Source: Circinella minor (Eukaryota > Mucoromycota > Mucoromycetes > Mucorales > Lichtheimiaceae). From it: a stretch of 64,000 nt of DNA. The DNA is taken from assembly GCA_016758965.1 (NCBI GenBank), contig JAEPRB010000142.1:1-64000 (forward strand). The letters run 5' to 3'. The position numbers and the translations under genes are program-made. How positions within the stretch are numbered: the first letter of the stretch is position 1; the number at the start of each line of letters is the position of its first letter. Shown here in pieces: positions 48,716 to 61,195 of the stretch. The notes below the pieces were generated by a model. The model had not been told where the DNA came from. It did not search any database and saw only the letters and a program-made list of their open reading frames with translations.

Positions 48716-50138
48716 TTAGGCAGCAAACTATATATATATATAAATAAATAAACGTAATAATTTAATTATTGAATATATACGTTACGTAAAGATGAATACG
48801 TAGACAAATAAAACTTACATAATTACTTGGAACGATTCCTATAGAACCATCCTTTTTCTTTGCCTGCCACCAATTACCACGTTTATCTAAGATTTCAAGA
48901 ACTTCATGTTTTTCAAATGAAAGTTCATTAGGATCTTCAATATTGGCTCGATCTATTCATACGTATTATTATATTAGTTAATCAAATAAAGTTACGTATC
49001 TAAGCGTAGTAAAACTTTTAAAACTTACATGCATGTAATGCTTTTACATGATTCTTTTTTAATTCTGTTGTTGTTGTTGTTGTTAATGTAGTATTATTAT
49101 TCATTGTTAAAACATGCGTAGTAGGTGCTATGGATGTAGGTGTTGCTGGAACTTCAGATGATGTTAAAGGTGGATTGATAACATTTAATGTAGTTGTATC
49201 TGTATTATTATTATTATTATTATTATTTTGAACAAATGAAACATTGGAGGTGGATACACTAGGTGAATTCTTCTTATGAGATGTTATATTACTATTTTTA
49301 CTACTACGTAATGATAATTCTCTTTGTTGCATTTGTTGTTTTTCAGAAAATTGTTTTTGTTGTTTTTGTTGTTGTCTTTGAATTCTTTGAGCACGATAAG
49401 AAGAGGCTGTACCTATACTACGTAATGATCCAACATTGGAAAAGTGTGTTTGTGTTGCTAAAGGTGTTGAATGCTGCATACCATAAATTGAACAAATAAT
49501 AGCTGATTGTTCAGAACTACCAAAAATGAATACCCACAAATACTATATATATAGATATATATATATTCATCATGTTAATGTTTTAAATAATTAAAATAGT
49601 TCTTATTGTTACGTATTTTTTATTTTTTACCTGCATAATGACAAGTATACATCCACCTGCTGCTCCAGCATGAGATCCTTGATCTGTACGGTTAATAAAC
49701 ATTTCAATAAGTTGAGTAAGCATTGCAATACTAATGGCAAGTAATATAAGTAACTAAAATAAAAGATGAATGAGAGAGGTCAATACGTATAAATATATAT
49801 ATAATGTTTTTCTTTATTATATATATTTACGTACCAGTAATTGATATTCAATAAACATGGATTTTTTAAGTACTAAATAAATAATCATCATTAAACCCAA
49901 TTCATAAACAATAATCCACCAACTAGCTCCATGAAGATGAGTTATACATGCTGCAATAAATGTAAGTAACCATCCAACCTATCCATATATATATAATATA
50001 TAAAAAATATATAGATAAGTTACATATTCATATAAAATGATACGTATCCATGAAGAATTAGTAAATACTTACACCCGCTAATACAGTGGAACATAAAATG
50101 ATTGGATTCGTTGTCACATGTGATATATTGAAATTCAT
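48716..50138 (-). CDS. SHO1: SHO1-type osmosensor (four membrane spans + SH3)
   Basis: Six exons, 50138-50073, 49978-49835, 49753-49631, 49542-49029, 48952-48819 and 48727-48716, encode 330 aa. Sho1 is a plasma-membrane scaffold of the HOG osmotic and filamentation MAPK pathways; its SH3 domain binds Pbs2. Four membrane spans are visible ([74 protein letters not shown]), then a Gln/Ser/Thr-rich linker with poly-Asn, then a C-terminal SH3: [46 protein letters not shown]. The last exon is 12 nt and supplies FAA-stop; the alternative, reading through GTAAGT, would give an unrelated tail. Order and length (yeast 367 aa) fit the family. Confidence 0.93.
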
Positions 50139-50775
50139 TTTATAATAATACCATCAAACTAAAAGGATGAAATGAATGGAAAGGGTATATATTATATTCT
50201 TAAAGGAATGGAATTGGGGTATTGATTTTTTAAAAAAAATAATAATAATAATAATAAAAAGAAAAAAAAAAGTGGAAAACAAAACCCTTTTTATATTATT
50301 GATTTAAAAAAAAAGACTCCTTAAAAATCCTTTTCATTTATTATTTCGCCAAAATATCACTTTGCTTCTCCTTTACTCTCCCAAAAACACTTTCTTAACC
50401 CTCACTTTTTCAGTGTATACAACACAAAAGACTTCTCCCCCCCTCTCTCTTCTCCATTTTTCTTAATATTCTGTACGTATAATAATCAATTTCATATGAA
50501 TAACATGATAATAATAATACAAGCCTTTTCCTTTACCCCCCTTTGATTACTTTTATTATTTATTTATTGTTTTACGTAAATAATAATAATACGAATAGAA
50601 AAGAGAAGAATATATTTTTATTTTTTTATTTTTTTTTGGTTACAAGGATCCCCATGGACACGTCTGGAAAGAAGTGTTTTTATTAAAAAAAAGTTGGAGG
50701 AAAAAAATAAAAATAAAAAAATCCAAGTATAAAAAACTCCAACCCTCAATGGATAGTAGTTTAATTGTTTTTTTT
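50139..50775. other. Intergenic (SHO1 promoter side)
   Basis: AT-rich spacer with CT-rich tracts near 50430-50460; no gene seen. Confidence 0.55.
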
Positions 50776-51275
50776 TTAACGGTACTAATTTAATTATTAT
50801 ACCATCAATTAGTTTTTTTTTTCATTACTATTATTATTATTATTATAACTCTTTACTCCCCACCCCCCATTAAAACTATATTTTACCTTGTGGAAACCAA
50901 TGTCATTGGCATATTCACGGAAACATTGACGGCAAATGTTCAAGTTGTACTTGCGAATCAAAGCAGCACGGTGAGCACAAACGCGACTATATTATTTTTC
51001 AATTCACATCCCCATTTATATATATATATATAATTTTTTTTTTAAAAAAAAATATAAAAATAAAACATAAATGTATAAGCCATTCAAGATTTTTTTTTTT
51101 TTTTTTTTTTCCGTTGATTGGGTTTTGTGTAGGATAGATTGGAATTGAGGTTGGATGGTGTTTGTTTGTTTTGGTTCTTTTTTTTTTTTTTTTTTAATTA
51201 AAAAAAAACATACCATTGACGAGAGCCTTTGCCAAATTGGCGAGGACGAGAGTTCCAGACGTTATCGTGGGCCAT
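50776..51275 (-). CDS. RPS29: 40S ribosomal protein uS14 (S29)
   Basis: Three exons, 51275-51214, 50986-50887 and 50784-50776, encode exactly the 56 aa usual for S29. It is a zinc-binding protein of the 40S head. The sequence is [20 protein letters not shown], then [20 protein letters not shown], then [16 protein letters not shown]; the two CxxC pairs (CRVC, CRQC) that bind zinc are intact. The last coding exon is only nine bases (TACCGTTAA = Tyr-Arg-stop) after an AAATTAG acceptor, matching the conserved YR end. Confidence 0.95.
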
Positions 51276-51596
51276 GTTATTTTTTTTATTTTTTTTTAGT
51301 GATTAAACACAAAGGGAAAGAAAGAGAAGGAACAAAAATAAAAATATCAAATCTTTCATAATACAATATTCATTCCCGCTCTACCTCTCTCTGTCTCTCT
51401 CTCTCTTCTCTCTCTCTCTCTGCCCAAAAACAACCTCTCCCCCGCCACAAAATAAAAAAAAATTTTCTCTTTGGTTTTTTTTTTGTCTCCCGATTTGGTA
51501 ATTCACTAATGAGATTTCCCCCCAGCCAAACACAACACTTTTACTAACTAGCTACCTAATAATATTATAAGGGTAAGTAATAGATATTTTATTTTT
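51276..51596. other. RPS29 upstream region
   Basis: CT-rich tract (CTCTCTCTGTCTCT near 51384-51422) followed by T-rich sequence; a pyrimidine-rich tract is a plausible promoter/5'UTR element of the ribosomal protein gene (inference). No gene seen. Confidence 0.5.
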
Positions 51597-54257
51597 CTAC
51601 AATTTAGCCATCGTTTTGGTTATTGTTGTATTCTTTTCTTCTTCTTCTTCTTTAGCCATTTCTCTAACACGTCTTCTTAATATCTTGCCACTAGGACTTT
51701 TAGGAATCATATCAAGAAAACGAACACCTCCACGTAATTTTTTATAACTTGTTACATTTTTAGCTACATGATCCATAATAAGTTTTGAAAGAGTTCCATC
51801 TATGATAGATGTTTGTTGAATATGAGGAGCTGGTACAATATAAGCTCTTGGATATTCTGTAGCTTCATCTGAATGATATACACCAATGACACAACAATCA
51901 TTGACTTCAGGTATACTAAGTAATAATGATTCAAGTTCGGCTGGTGCAACTATATATATAAAACATAAATCGGATTTTGTTTTACTATTTAAAATACGGT
52001 AATTCCCAATCGAATTTTTTTTTTTTTTATTTTTACCTTGAAAACCTTTCACTTTAATTAATTCTTTTAATCGATCCATGACAAAAAATTCTTGTTTTAT
52101 ACTATCAAATTTAATAACATCTCCTGTTCTTAACCATCCTCCTTTAACAAATGTTTTTGCATTTGCTTCCGGATTATTATAATAACCCTGTACAGTATAC
52201 ATATATATATTTTTTTGAATTTATTTAGTTAATAAACGAAAGAATACAATTGATACGTATTTTTTTTTAAAAAAAAAAAAAACTATACCTTCATAATAGA
52301 AGGACCTCTAATTAATATTTCGCCTTCTTGATCATCTCCAAGTTCTTTTATCATTATTTTACGTAGTAAAAAAAAACAAAAAAAATCAATCATTTAAAGT
52401 AATCATTTATAATATATCAATGACACTTACCATTTCCTTGATCATCTATAATTTTACATTCAACACTAGGACAAACAATACCAACTGAACCTAAAAAAAA
52501 AAAAAAAAAAGAAAGAACCATTTATTTTTTTTAACTACGTACGTACTCAATCAAATTATATATAGGGAGAGCCAAAAAAAAAGAATTATCTTACCAATGG
52601 CAGTACCATCATATCCTGATTGTACAACAGCTAAATAAATAAATAAAAGAGTTAAATAGGGAGATATATACGTACGTACGTAGTATATAAATTCTCATCA
52701 TCTCATTACAAACCACTTGTAGTTTCTGTCATTCCATAACTATATTACAAATATATATATATCTTGTTAATATGTAACATAGTGAAAGAAATATAGATAT
52801 AATAAATAAAAATAAACATACGATTGAATTAAATAACCTGGAATTCTTGCTAATAAATTATCTGTATGTTCTTTACCAAGAGGAGCAGCACCACATTGAA
52901 TAATACGAACAGAAGATAAATCATATTTTAAAACCAATGGATCTTTGGAAAGTTGAACAGCTATAATAATACGTAGAGATATCAATAAGTTTTGATTTAT
53001 TTACATTTACTGTAACGTACGTACCCGAAAAAAAAAATGAATATCATTACTTTACCTACAGGTGGAACAATACTAAGAAGAGTAATACGATGTTTTTGAA
53101 TTAATTCCAAATAAATTTTTAAATCAAATCGTGGAATAATCACCACTGGTAATAATTTATAAAAGGCATTAAAACAAAGTACAGTTAATCCATAAATATG
53201 ATATAAAGGTAAAAAACATAACGATTTATCATGTTCATTATGAGCATGTTGGTCCGTTTCCATAGTAATTAAAGCTTGAGCAATAAAATTTTGATGTGTT
53301 AACATGACTCCCTATAATAATAATAACATTATTGTTATTTACATTTAAGTTATAAAATAAAAAAAAAATAAAAAAAAAATAGTACGTAGAGGAAAGAAGG
53401 ATGTGTCATCATCACATAACCAGGTTTTAAATAGGAATACTTGCCTTTGCTAATCCAGTAGTTCCTGATGAATAACAAATAAAAGCAATATCTTCTTTTG
53501 AATTTAATCCTTGAATAGGATATTCAATAGGTTCAAAATGAGATAATGACATGATGGAATAAACAGATTTAAATTGTTTATAATCTTTTTTTCCATACAT
53601 AAAAATCTTGTTTTCAGGAATACCCACTTGATGACATACTTTAAGTAATATAGGTAATAATTCAGGAACAGTGACAAGTGCTTTAGCACCAGAATTAGAG
53701 ATTTGATGTAGGAATTCCGCTATACGTAAAAAATAATCCGGGGTAAAAAAAAAAAACTCATGAATATTTTTTTTGTGTGTGTGGGAAAATAGAGAAAGTA
53801 CGTAGTTGTTTTACTACAACTATTACTTACCTTCTGTATACATTGGGTTACTACGTACGTATAAAATAATAATAATTTAGTACGTATATACAAGTCAATC
53901 TATATATATATAGACTACAAAAAAATAAAACAACCAAACGTACCCAGGTGTCACAGTACATTTTGCAGCCAAAAGTGAAAGATAGACAACAATATGATCA
54001 TATTGATTTGGAGCAAAAGAAGCTACAATATCTCCTTTTTTTAATCCAACATGATGAACCCATCCACTCGCCATACGACTGGATAAATCACGTATTTGAT
54101 CATGCGTTAAAAAATCATTGGTATATCCATCAATAACTACTTTACGATCTTTAGGATATTTAGTATTAAATTTATTTGGTTTAAAAAGAAACGTATATAA
54201 ATCCAATTCAGGTAAAGGTTCAATGGAATTATATTTAGTTGATTTATAGATAACCAT
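51597..54257 (-). CDS. 4-coumarate-CoA ligase-type acyl-CoA synthetase, peroxisomal
   Basis: Eleven exons, 54257-53944, 53850-53831, 53719-53445, 53311-53056, 52960-52822, 52739-52714, 52630-52595, 52490-52431, 52344-52289, 52187-52037, 51949-51597, encode 561 aa, all in frame. ANL-superfamily enzyme: activates a carboxylic acid with ATP to an acyl-AMP, then makes the CoA thioester. Motifs: P-loop CYSSGTTGLAKGVML (~194-206), FLPLYHIYGL, RIIQCGAAPLGKE, SYGMTETTSG, EILIRGPSIMKGYYNN, GGWLRTGDVIKFD, and KSPSGKILRR with the catalytic Lys. It ends ...AKL, a peroxisomal PTS1 signal, so it probably feeds beta-oxidation; the true substrate (medium/long-chain or aromatic acid) cannot be told. Intron 53444-53312 is GC-AG. 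Exons of 20 and 26 nt occur. Confidence 0.94.
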
Positions 54258-54860
54258 TTTCTTAATAATAATATAAAAGGTTATACTTATATAGATGTGG
54301 TATGAAAGGGGTAAAAAAAAAGGATGAAAGAGAAAAGAAAGAGAGAAAAAAGAAAAAAAAAAGATGGAATATATATTTATATATATAAAAGCTTGTTTCT
54401 ACTTGTGTGCGAATTAAGTTTAGTTAATATGAGTGTTTAAAGACTCCCAGGCTTTTGACTTGTTCCCGATACATCCGGACCATTGTATATAATTTACACA
54501 TTTTCTTATATATTCGTCTATCTATACAGTACAACACCTAGCTATATAATATCTTGTATAATATAAAAAAATAATAATAATAACATGATATATATATATA
54601 CAGTACTACACATAAACATACACTATAAAGTTTTTTTTATAATAATTTAAATGCCCAAAACTTTATGTCTCGTTGTGTTCATTTTTGTCGGGGAGAAAAA
54701 GTTGCTTTTTGCTTTTTTTTTTTTTGTAACCCAAAAAAAGGTTGAGCAAAGTTAGATCTCTTTTTTTGATTCTAAAACGCACTCACTACTATACAAACAC
54801 CTCTATTTTTTGAAAGCACAACGAACAATACACTTTTTTTTTTTTTTTTTAAAAAAAAAC
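54258..54860. other. Divergent intergenic (acyl-CoA ligase / PRP4)
   Basis: 600 bases between divergent genes; TA runs and a T(20)A(9) tract immediately before the PRP4 ATG. No other feature seen. Confidence 0.55.
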
Positions 54861-57186
54861 ATGGAAGATAAATTAAAGACAAAACCACGCGTTCATTTTG
54901 GTGCTTTAGATGAACAAGAGAATGCAAAACGATTAAAAATAAATGAAGATGGTATTCCAAGTTTAGCACCTGGCAGTATTGATCTCGATTCTTTAGGTTA
55001 ATATCTATATATATATATATTTTCATTATGTTTTGACTTGATAACCATTCATTAGATATATATATATAAAAGGGGAGAGTAGCCCGATCTCAATTTTAAT
55101 GTATTAATGGAGGAAAGAATGATTCATTTATTTATTACTATAGCTGATGCGACCGATCTTGACATGTCAGAATCGTCTTTACAAGCAAGACAAGCAGATA
55201 AAGAAATTCTTGATGAATTTGAACGACGAAAACGTGCACGTCAAATTGCCGTTCCTACAGACGATGCACGTGTTCGTTTAAGACTTCGAGAATTAGGTGA
55301 ACCCCAATGTCTTTTTGGTGAAGGTGTATGTATGAATAACAATTAAATATATATATACATATAGTATCATGTTGTTGTACTCACTAAAAAGTTTTGAATG
55401 TGGGGGGTGGGGGAATAATAATATAGCCAGATGATCGACGATCACGTTTAAGATATTTATTATCAGTTCAAGAAGGAAAAGAAATTCTTTCAGAATCAGA
55501 AAGTGAAGAAGAAGAAGAGGTTCGTATTTTTTTTTTTTTTTGGTGGTGGTGGTGGGAGAGTGGTTGAATTCACACATTTTATTTATATGAAATATTCTTT
55601 AGAAAGAAGAAGAATTTTTTACACCTGGATCAGAAGAATTATTAGAAGCACGAAGATGGATTACAAATTATTCTTTACCACGGTTCGTTTTAAATGGTTT
55701 TTTTTTATATATATATATAAAATGAAATCCCCCCTTTTTTCCCATTTATTAAATTTCGGAAATGAATAAATGATTAGAGCAAGAGCAAGGATACAAAAAC
55801 AAAATGAACAAGTAGATATTCCATTAGCACAAGTGAAAGCAAGTCGTAAAGAATTACATTCAAAACTCAAGGTTTGTTAAAATAAAAAAAAATGAATGAA
55901 TGACTCTAATTCAATTGATAAAATAATAATAAATAAATAAATATATATCTAGAATTATACCAACTGGGCATCACAAATTGCTGATGAACGTCCAGTCGCT
56001 CAATGTGCATTTACACCCGATGCATCTATGATTGTTACGGGTGCTTGGTCGGGTGGTTTAAAATTATGGTCTGTACCTCAAGGTGAAGAAAAAATGACAT
56101 TTAAAGGACATACAGATCGAATTGGTGGAATTGCATTTCATCCAGAATCAACAAAAAGTTTAGATAAAAATGTGATGAATTTTGTAACAAGTGGAGCAGA
56201 TTCATTTATTCATTTATGGAGTTTAGACAAGTAAAGATATATAATTAGTGTGTGTGTGTGTGTGTGTGGAAAAGTGGAATAGGCATTTGGAGGGAAAGAT
56301 GGAAAAATAATAATTTGATATACTTTAATTTTTTTTTAGAGAAATACCATTATCTACTTTAACAGGTCATGTAGGACGTGTATCTCGTATTGCTTTTCAT
56401 CCATCTGGAAAATATTTAGGAAGTGCAGGATTTGATGGAACATGGAGATTATGGGATATAGAAAAACAAAATGAATTATTACTTCAAGAAGGTCATTCAA
56501 GAGAAGTTTATGCAATTGCATTTCAATGTGATGGTAGTCTTGTTGCTACTGGGTAAAATATCACTTTTTATTTTTTTATTTTTCCGATTCACAAATGTAT
56601 ATTCATATTTTTTTATTAGTGGTTTGGATTGTGTAGGTCGTGTTTGGGATACTCGAACTGGAAGATCAGCCATGACATGTGAAGGTCATGTCAAAGATAT
56701 TCTTGGATTAGATTGGTCATCGAATGGTTATCAATTAGCTACAGCCAGTGCAGATAATACAGTTAAAATTTGGGATATGCGAACTTTACGAAATATTTAT
56801 ACTATATCAGCACATCAATCATTAGTATCTGATATCAAATATAGTAAAGATGGATATTATTTAGGTACAACAGGTTATGATGGATGTGTTAAAATTTGGT
56901 CTGGGGATGATTTTCGATTAATTAAAAGTATGGAAGGTCATGAAAGTAAAGTAATGGGTATTGATCTATCTGAAGGTAAAAAAAAAAAAAAAAAATCTTA
57001 TCTGTTTTTTTTTTTTTTGCGGGGGGGGGGATTTTAATCATTTAAAAAGCTTCCTATCTAATAAGTATATCCTTTTTTTTTTAAAAAAAAAAAAATATTA
57101 TATTATTATTAGATGGTCGATATCTTGCTTCTTGTGGATTTGATCGAACTTTTAAACTTTGGGCAGATGAAGATTTAGTGATCTAA
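54861..57186 (+). CDS. PRP4: U4/U6 small nuclear ribonucleoprotein Prp4 (PRPF4)
   Basis: Nine exons: 54861-54996, 55144-55325, 55427-55519, 55603-55682, 55778-55871, 55953-56230, 56340-56552, 56620-56975, 57113-57186; 501 aa. Core protein of the U4/U6 and U4/U6.U5 tri-snRNP, partner of Prp3. The N-terminal part contains the splicing-factor motif ([33 protein letters not shown]), an acidic run ([10 protein letters not shown]), then [13 protein letters not shown]. From ~residue 200 come WD40 repeats: [106 protein letters not shown]. Exons 3 and 4 both end at unusual GTTCGT donors. Complete, with normal length for the family. Confidence 0.96.
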
Positions 57187-57389
57187 ACTTTTAAAATAAA
57201 AATTGAAAAATTTAGCCCCCATTCATTTTCCCCTCGTTTATTGCAAGTTTTTTTTTGCCATGAACAACACAACCCCAAGATCACGTCACCCGCAAAGGAA
57301 AAAGAAAAAAAAAAAACCCCGCTAACTTTTTTAGAAAATTTGTCTTCTCTCTCTCTTGTTAGTTTTTACTCCAACCAAAATAATAAACA

Positions 57390-58061
57390 ATGGTAATAAT
57401 AAAAATTCAATTCGATTAAACGAAAACGAGACGATTTTTATAGACGAAACTATTTTTGAAAATATAAATTGTGTATAAATTATGAACGCATTGAAGTTTA
57501 ATTATATAATAAAAAATGGAATCCACTTTTTTTTTTAAAAAATAAATATATATATATATATATATATATAGGGTGCTGTTAGCCGATATCCTTATCCTAA
57601 AGACGTCTGGTAATGTTTTTAATTAATAAAAAGGAAAAAAAAAAGAGAGAGAGAAAAACCAAGGATATTTTTTTATTTTTATTAAATGAATTCTTTTTTT
57701 TTTTATAGGGTTCCTTCTGGTGGTTGGTGGTCTCAACCAAAGACTTGGAAATCCAATACAGCTATTGCTGCTCTTGGTATGGTTGTCACCATTGGTGCTC
57801 TCTGGAGTGTTTCAGCTCAAAAAGAGGTAAAATAAATAAATAATAATAATATAATTGACAAGTTATCTTACTTTTTAATTGGCGGGGGGATTATTAATTT
57901 ATAGCAACGTTATCAAGAACCAAAGCGTTGGATTCCATCCATGATGGTAAATTATTATTATTATCTCTTTTTTTTTTCTTTTATGTGTTCAAAGTCTTTA
58001 TTAATTGAACTTTTTTTTTCTTTAGTGGGCCAAACAATATAAAGATCAACAAAAACAATAA
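57390..58061 (+). CDS. Small single-span membrane protein, probably mitochondrial
   Basis: Proposed exons 57390-57392 (ATG only), 57572-57609, 57709-57826, 57905-57946 and 58026-58061 give 78 aa, all phases consistent. The chain begins MGAVSRYPYPKDVWVPSGGW, continues WSQPKTWKSNT, has one membrane span (AIAALGMVVTIGALWSVSA) and ends RYQEPKRWIPSMMWAKQYKD. The conserved-looking W/P/G pattern and one short span are typical of small fungal respiratory-chain accessory proteins, but I cannot name the family. The first exon is inferred because no in-frame ATG precedes the SRYPYPK block and ATG|GTAATA in ACAATGGTAATA supplies one in phase. A longer 5' exon cannot be excluded. Confidence 0.7.
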
Positions 58062-59204
58062 AAAAAAAAGTCACCGTTCTTTTTATTAGATAAACGATAC
58101 ACACACAACAACAACAACAATAAAATAATAATAAAATTGATATCCATATCATTTCATTTGTTTGTTCCAAAAAAAATGTATAACCTGATGAACAACTTGG
58201 TCTATGGAATGTTATTCAAAGATAATTATTCTATTCAAAACAAAGTATATATATATATATATATATTCATGGTGGAAGAGAGAGGTGAAGGAACTTTCAA
58301 ATTTATTCATAAAATGGACAATCCTTTATTATACAAGTAAAACAACAACAGTCAATGGTTTCAAATGAATAAAGGAATTGGGAAGTAATCATAGTAGCGA
58401 AGGCTATGATGATCTTGTAACATAACTATTTTTTTTTGCTATATAATTATGTCAGAGAGAGCAGGTTAATTGTAATTGCCCTTTTTCATAACTTATATTA
58501 TTCCCTTCACCAAAGTAATTGAATAATAATGGAATTTATATAAAAGGATAGAGTAATGTTCTTGTAGGGGAAACCTAGATAGGATTTTGATATTCTTATA
58601 CGTTAATAATTCTATTTATCTTATAAACGACCCCACCCTCCCCCTGGTTGTACATCTTTTCTTTTAGATAGGAACCCCCCATCTCAATTCTTTAAAATTA
58701 AAAAAAAAATACATTCGACACGTGTTTTTAAGTAATAAAATGAAGTAAATACATAATGAATAGGTATAAACTCTTCAAATGAACGCCAGAGGAAATAGAT
58801 AGTATATAATTTTGTGTGAATAAATATTATTATTATTAATCATGCTGCGCATTTAATAAGTTTTTTTTTTTTCCACCTTGGTGAAACATTACAATAGAAA
58901 CGGAGATTGACAAAACGAAAAAAAAGGTTGAGATCAGAGAAATACCTACTTACACACATAATTTACATATATAGTGTGTATATTATATGTGTGTGTGACT
59001 CATTCCTCTCGGGTTCAATGGATCATTTTGAAAAAGAAAAAGAAAAAACCCTTTTTCTTTCTCTCTCTCTCTCTCTTTTTTTTTCTTTACATAATCCATT
59101 TCTGTATACATTCAACTTACCAAACTTTAATTTTTTTTTTTTTTTGTTGCTATTTTATCCAAACTGAAACAAATGAAACAAGTTGTCCTATCTAATTTAT
59201 AAAC
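58062..59204. other. Intergenic, no gene seen
   Basis: 1.1 kb of AT-rich DNA; ORFs at 58137-58340 and 58907-59195 are homopolymer or microsatellite driven. CT-rich tract near 59060-59085 upstream of the next gene. Confidence 0.55.
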
Positions 59205-60019
59205 ATGGTCGATTTATTAAGTAATATAGCATTTACAGGGTTTCTTCTTATCACTGGAGGTGCAGCATTATCATTACAAGCTGGTTAGTTATATATATTC
59301 GCGTGTTAATTTATCCCTCCCCCCAAAATAATTGGGGGAGAGAGAGTGTGTATGGAAAAAGTTAATTTTGTTTTTTTTTTTTATTGTGGTCCCCCCTCCC
59401 TCTCTTATAGGATGTAATTCAAAATTAGCTAAACATGGGGGTCGAACACTTGCACCCGTTTGGTCTTTTGCATCTGGTCTTATTATATGTTTAATATTTT
59501 TTGGGATTGATATAGGAGCACTAGGAACACCATTACCAGATGCTAGTGTACTTTATGCTCCAGGATATGTTTGGATAGGTAAAAAAAAAAAAAAGAACAC
59601 ACTTTTTAACAGATCCATTGTTCATCTATGTTTGTGAAAACTTAATTTTTTTTTGTTGAAAATAGGTGGTCTTATGGGTGCTTATTATATTTTTGCCAAT
59701 CTCATTGCCATTCCAAAATTAGGGGCTGCTACTTCATTAAGTATTTTTATTTGTTCACAGGTATTTGTGGGGGGGGGGAGGTTTTTGCCCGGTTTTTTTT
59801 TTGTATCCATTCTTTTCGACACTTTCAAAATAAAAAATTGTGTCATTAAAAAAAAAAAAGTTTTAACTTTTGTACTCCCTATAATGAATGTAGGTTATAA
59901 TGGCATGTGTTATTGATCATGGTGGATTACTTGGGGTTGAACAACGTGATTATTCAAAATGGCGAATTCTTGCATCGTTTGGACTTATATTTTGTGTGTT
60001 TGTTATTTCAAGATATTAA
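59205..60019 (+). CDS. YdcZ/DMT-family small membrane transporter-like protein
   Basis: Four exons, 59205-59283, 59411-59578, 59666-59760 and 59894-60019, encode 155 aa. Four to five membrane helices: IAFTGFLLITGGAALSLQAG, VWSFASGLIICLIFFGI, GLMGAYYIFANLIAIPKLGA (with ATSLSIFICSQVIMACVIDH) and ILASFGLIFCVFVISRY. The loop GAYYIFANLIAIPKLGAATS followed by QVIMACVIDHGGLLG is the pattern of the DMT_YdcZ family (small multidrug-like membrane proteins, ~140-150 aa). Substrate unknown. The start ATG precedes the first helix; there is no signal peptide cleavage motif. All introns are GT-AG. Confidence 0.82.
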
Positions 60020-60827
60020 CACACACATACACAAAAAAAAAAAAAAAAAAAAAAGTGTGGTGGTTTTTTTAACTAAAAAGGAAATCATTTTAATATGTTA
60101 CCATTGAATCAAATGTGATGTTACAATTAATATATATATCTATCTAGGGATATTTAACAAGTAAAAAAGTTGGGGAAAATGGATAGTAGAGTAGTAATAA
60201 TTTATTCCCCCCCCCTCTCTCTCCCTCCATATACTATCATTATTATATCATTTAATAAATCAGACACATTTTTATAGACTCACTTTTTTTTTTTTTTTTT
60301 GAAGATTACATGACCTTATTACTAAAATAAATTATTCTATAGGTACAAATAATAAAAATACGTATATGCATCATAAAAAACAACAACCAATAATACTATA
60401 TACTTATTCTATTAATATTTTATAATGAAATATGTAGATATTTTCTAAATTATAAGATTCAAAAATGATATGCCTTTATAGAAAGAACCATAATATATAG
60501 ATAATTCATAATAATTGAACATAGTCACTTTCTTAGCTTATATCACACTTGAAATGATAAACAAAGTAACTTTTTCTTTTTTTTTTGACAGAAGAATTCC
60601 ACGTGAAAATGAACAGACCTGCAACAGTGGCTATAATTTACTGGTATAAAAAAAAAAAACCCCCAAATGGTAATCTCTTTTACAACTTTATGTTTTTTTT
60701 TTTTTGATCAACAAGTGAAAAAAAAAAAAAAAAATAGAAATTCAAAAAAGGGATTGATCTTTTTATCAAGAAACTTTGTCATGTCCATGTCTTGATTTAT
60801 ATACAGTTTTTTTTTTTATTTATTTAT
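60020..60827. other. Intergenic, no gene seen
   Basis: AT-rich spacer with homopolymers. Confidence 0.5.
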
Positions 60828-61195
60828 AGCATCGCCTCAAACACACGACGACTCGATCTAAAAATGGTGACAAATACGTGTTCCCCGCATATGATACCAA
60901 AAGACTTTGTAAGATAATGCCCCCACACAATCGTGAACAGTTTTGTATACTTTTTGATAGCTATCCTATGCTGTGACAAAAAAAAACCACCTTCGAAGTT
61001 AGCATTGCTTTAACTCACTTTATGGACAAATGTCTTCACCCCATATATATTCTATATAATGAATTTTTTTTAATTATAAACAAATAACTTTTTTTTTTCT
61101 ACAAGTTATTATTAACACACATGATGACTACTCAATTGAATAAAAAACATATTATATTGCTACAATAGCAGTCAACATCATAAAAAAAAAAAAAA
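60828..61195 (-). pseudogene. Diverged inverted relative of the 36.9-37.4 kb decayed gene
   Basis: Reverse complement shares, in the same order, a GCTATTGTAGCAATAT-like signal-peptide segment, GGGTGAAGACA, AGCAATGCTAAC, GTCACAGCATAGGATAGCTA and TTTTTAGATCGAGTCG with 36915-37440. It has one unit only (no tandem duplication) and more stops, so it is also decayed. Confidence 0.6.
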
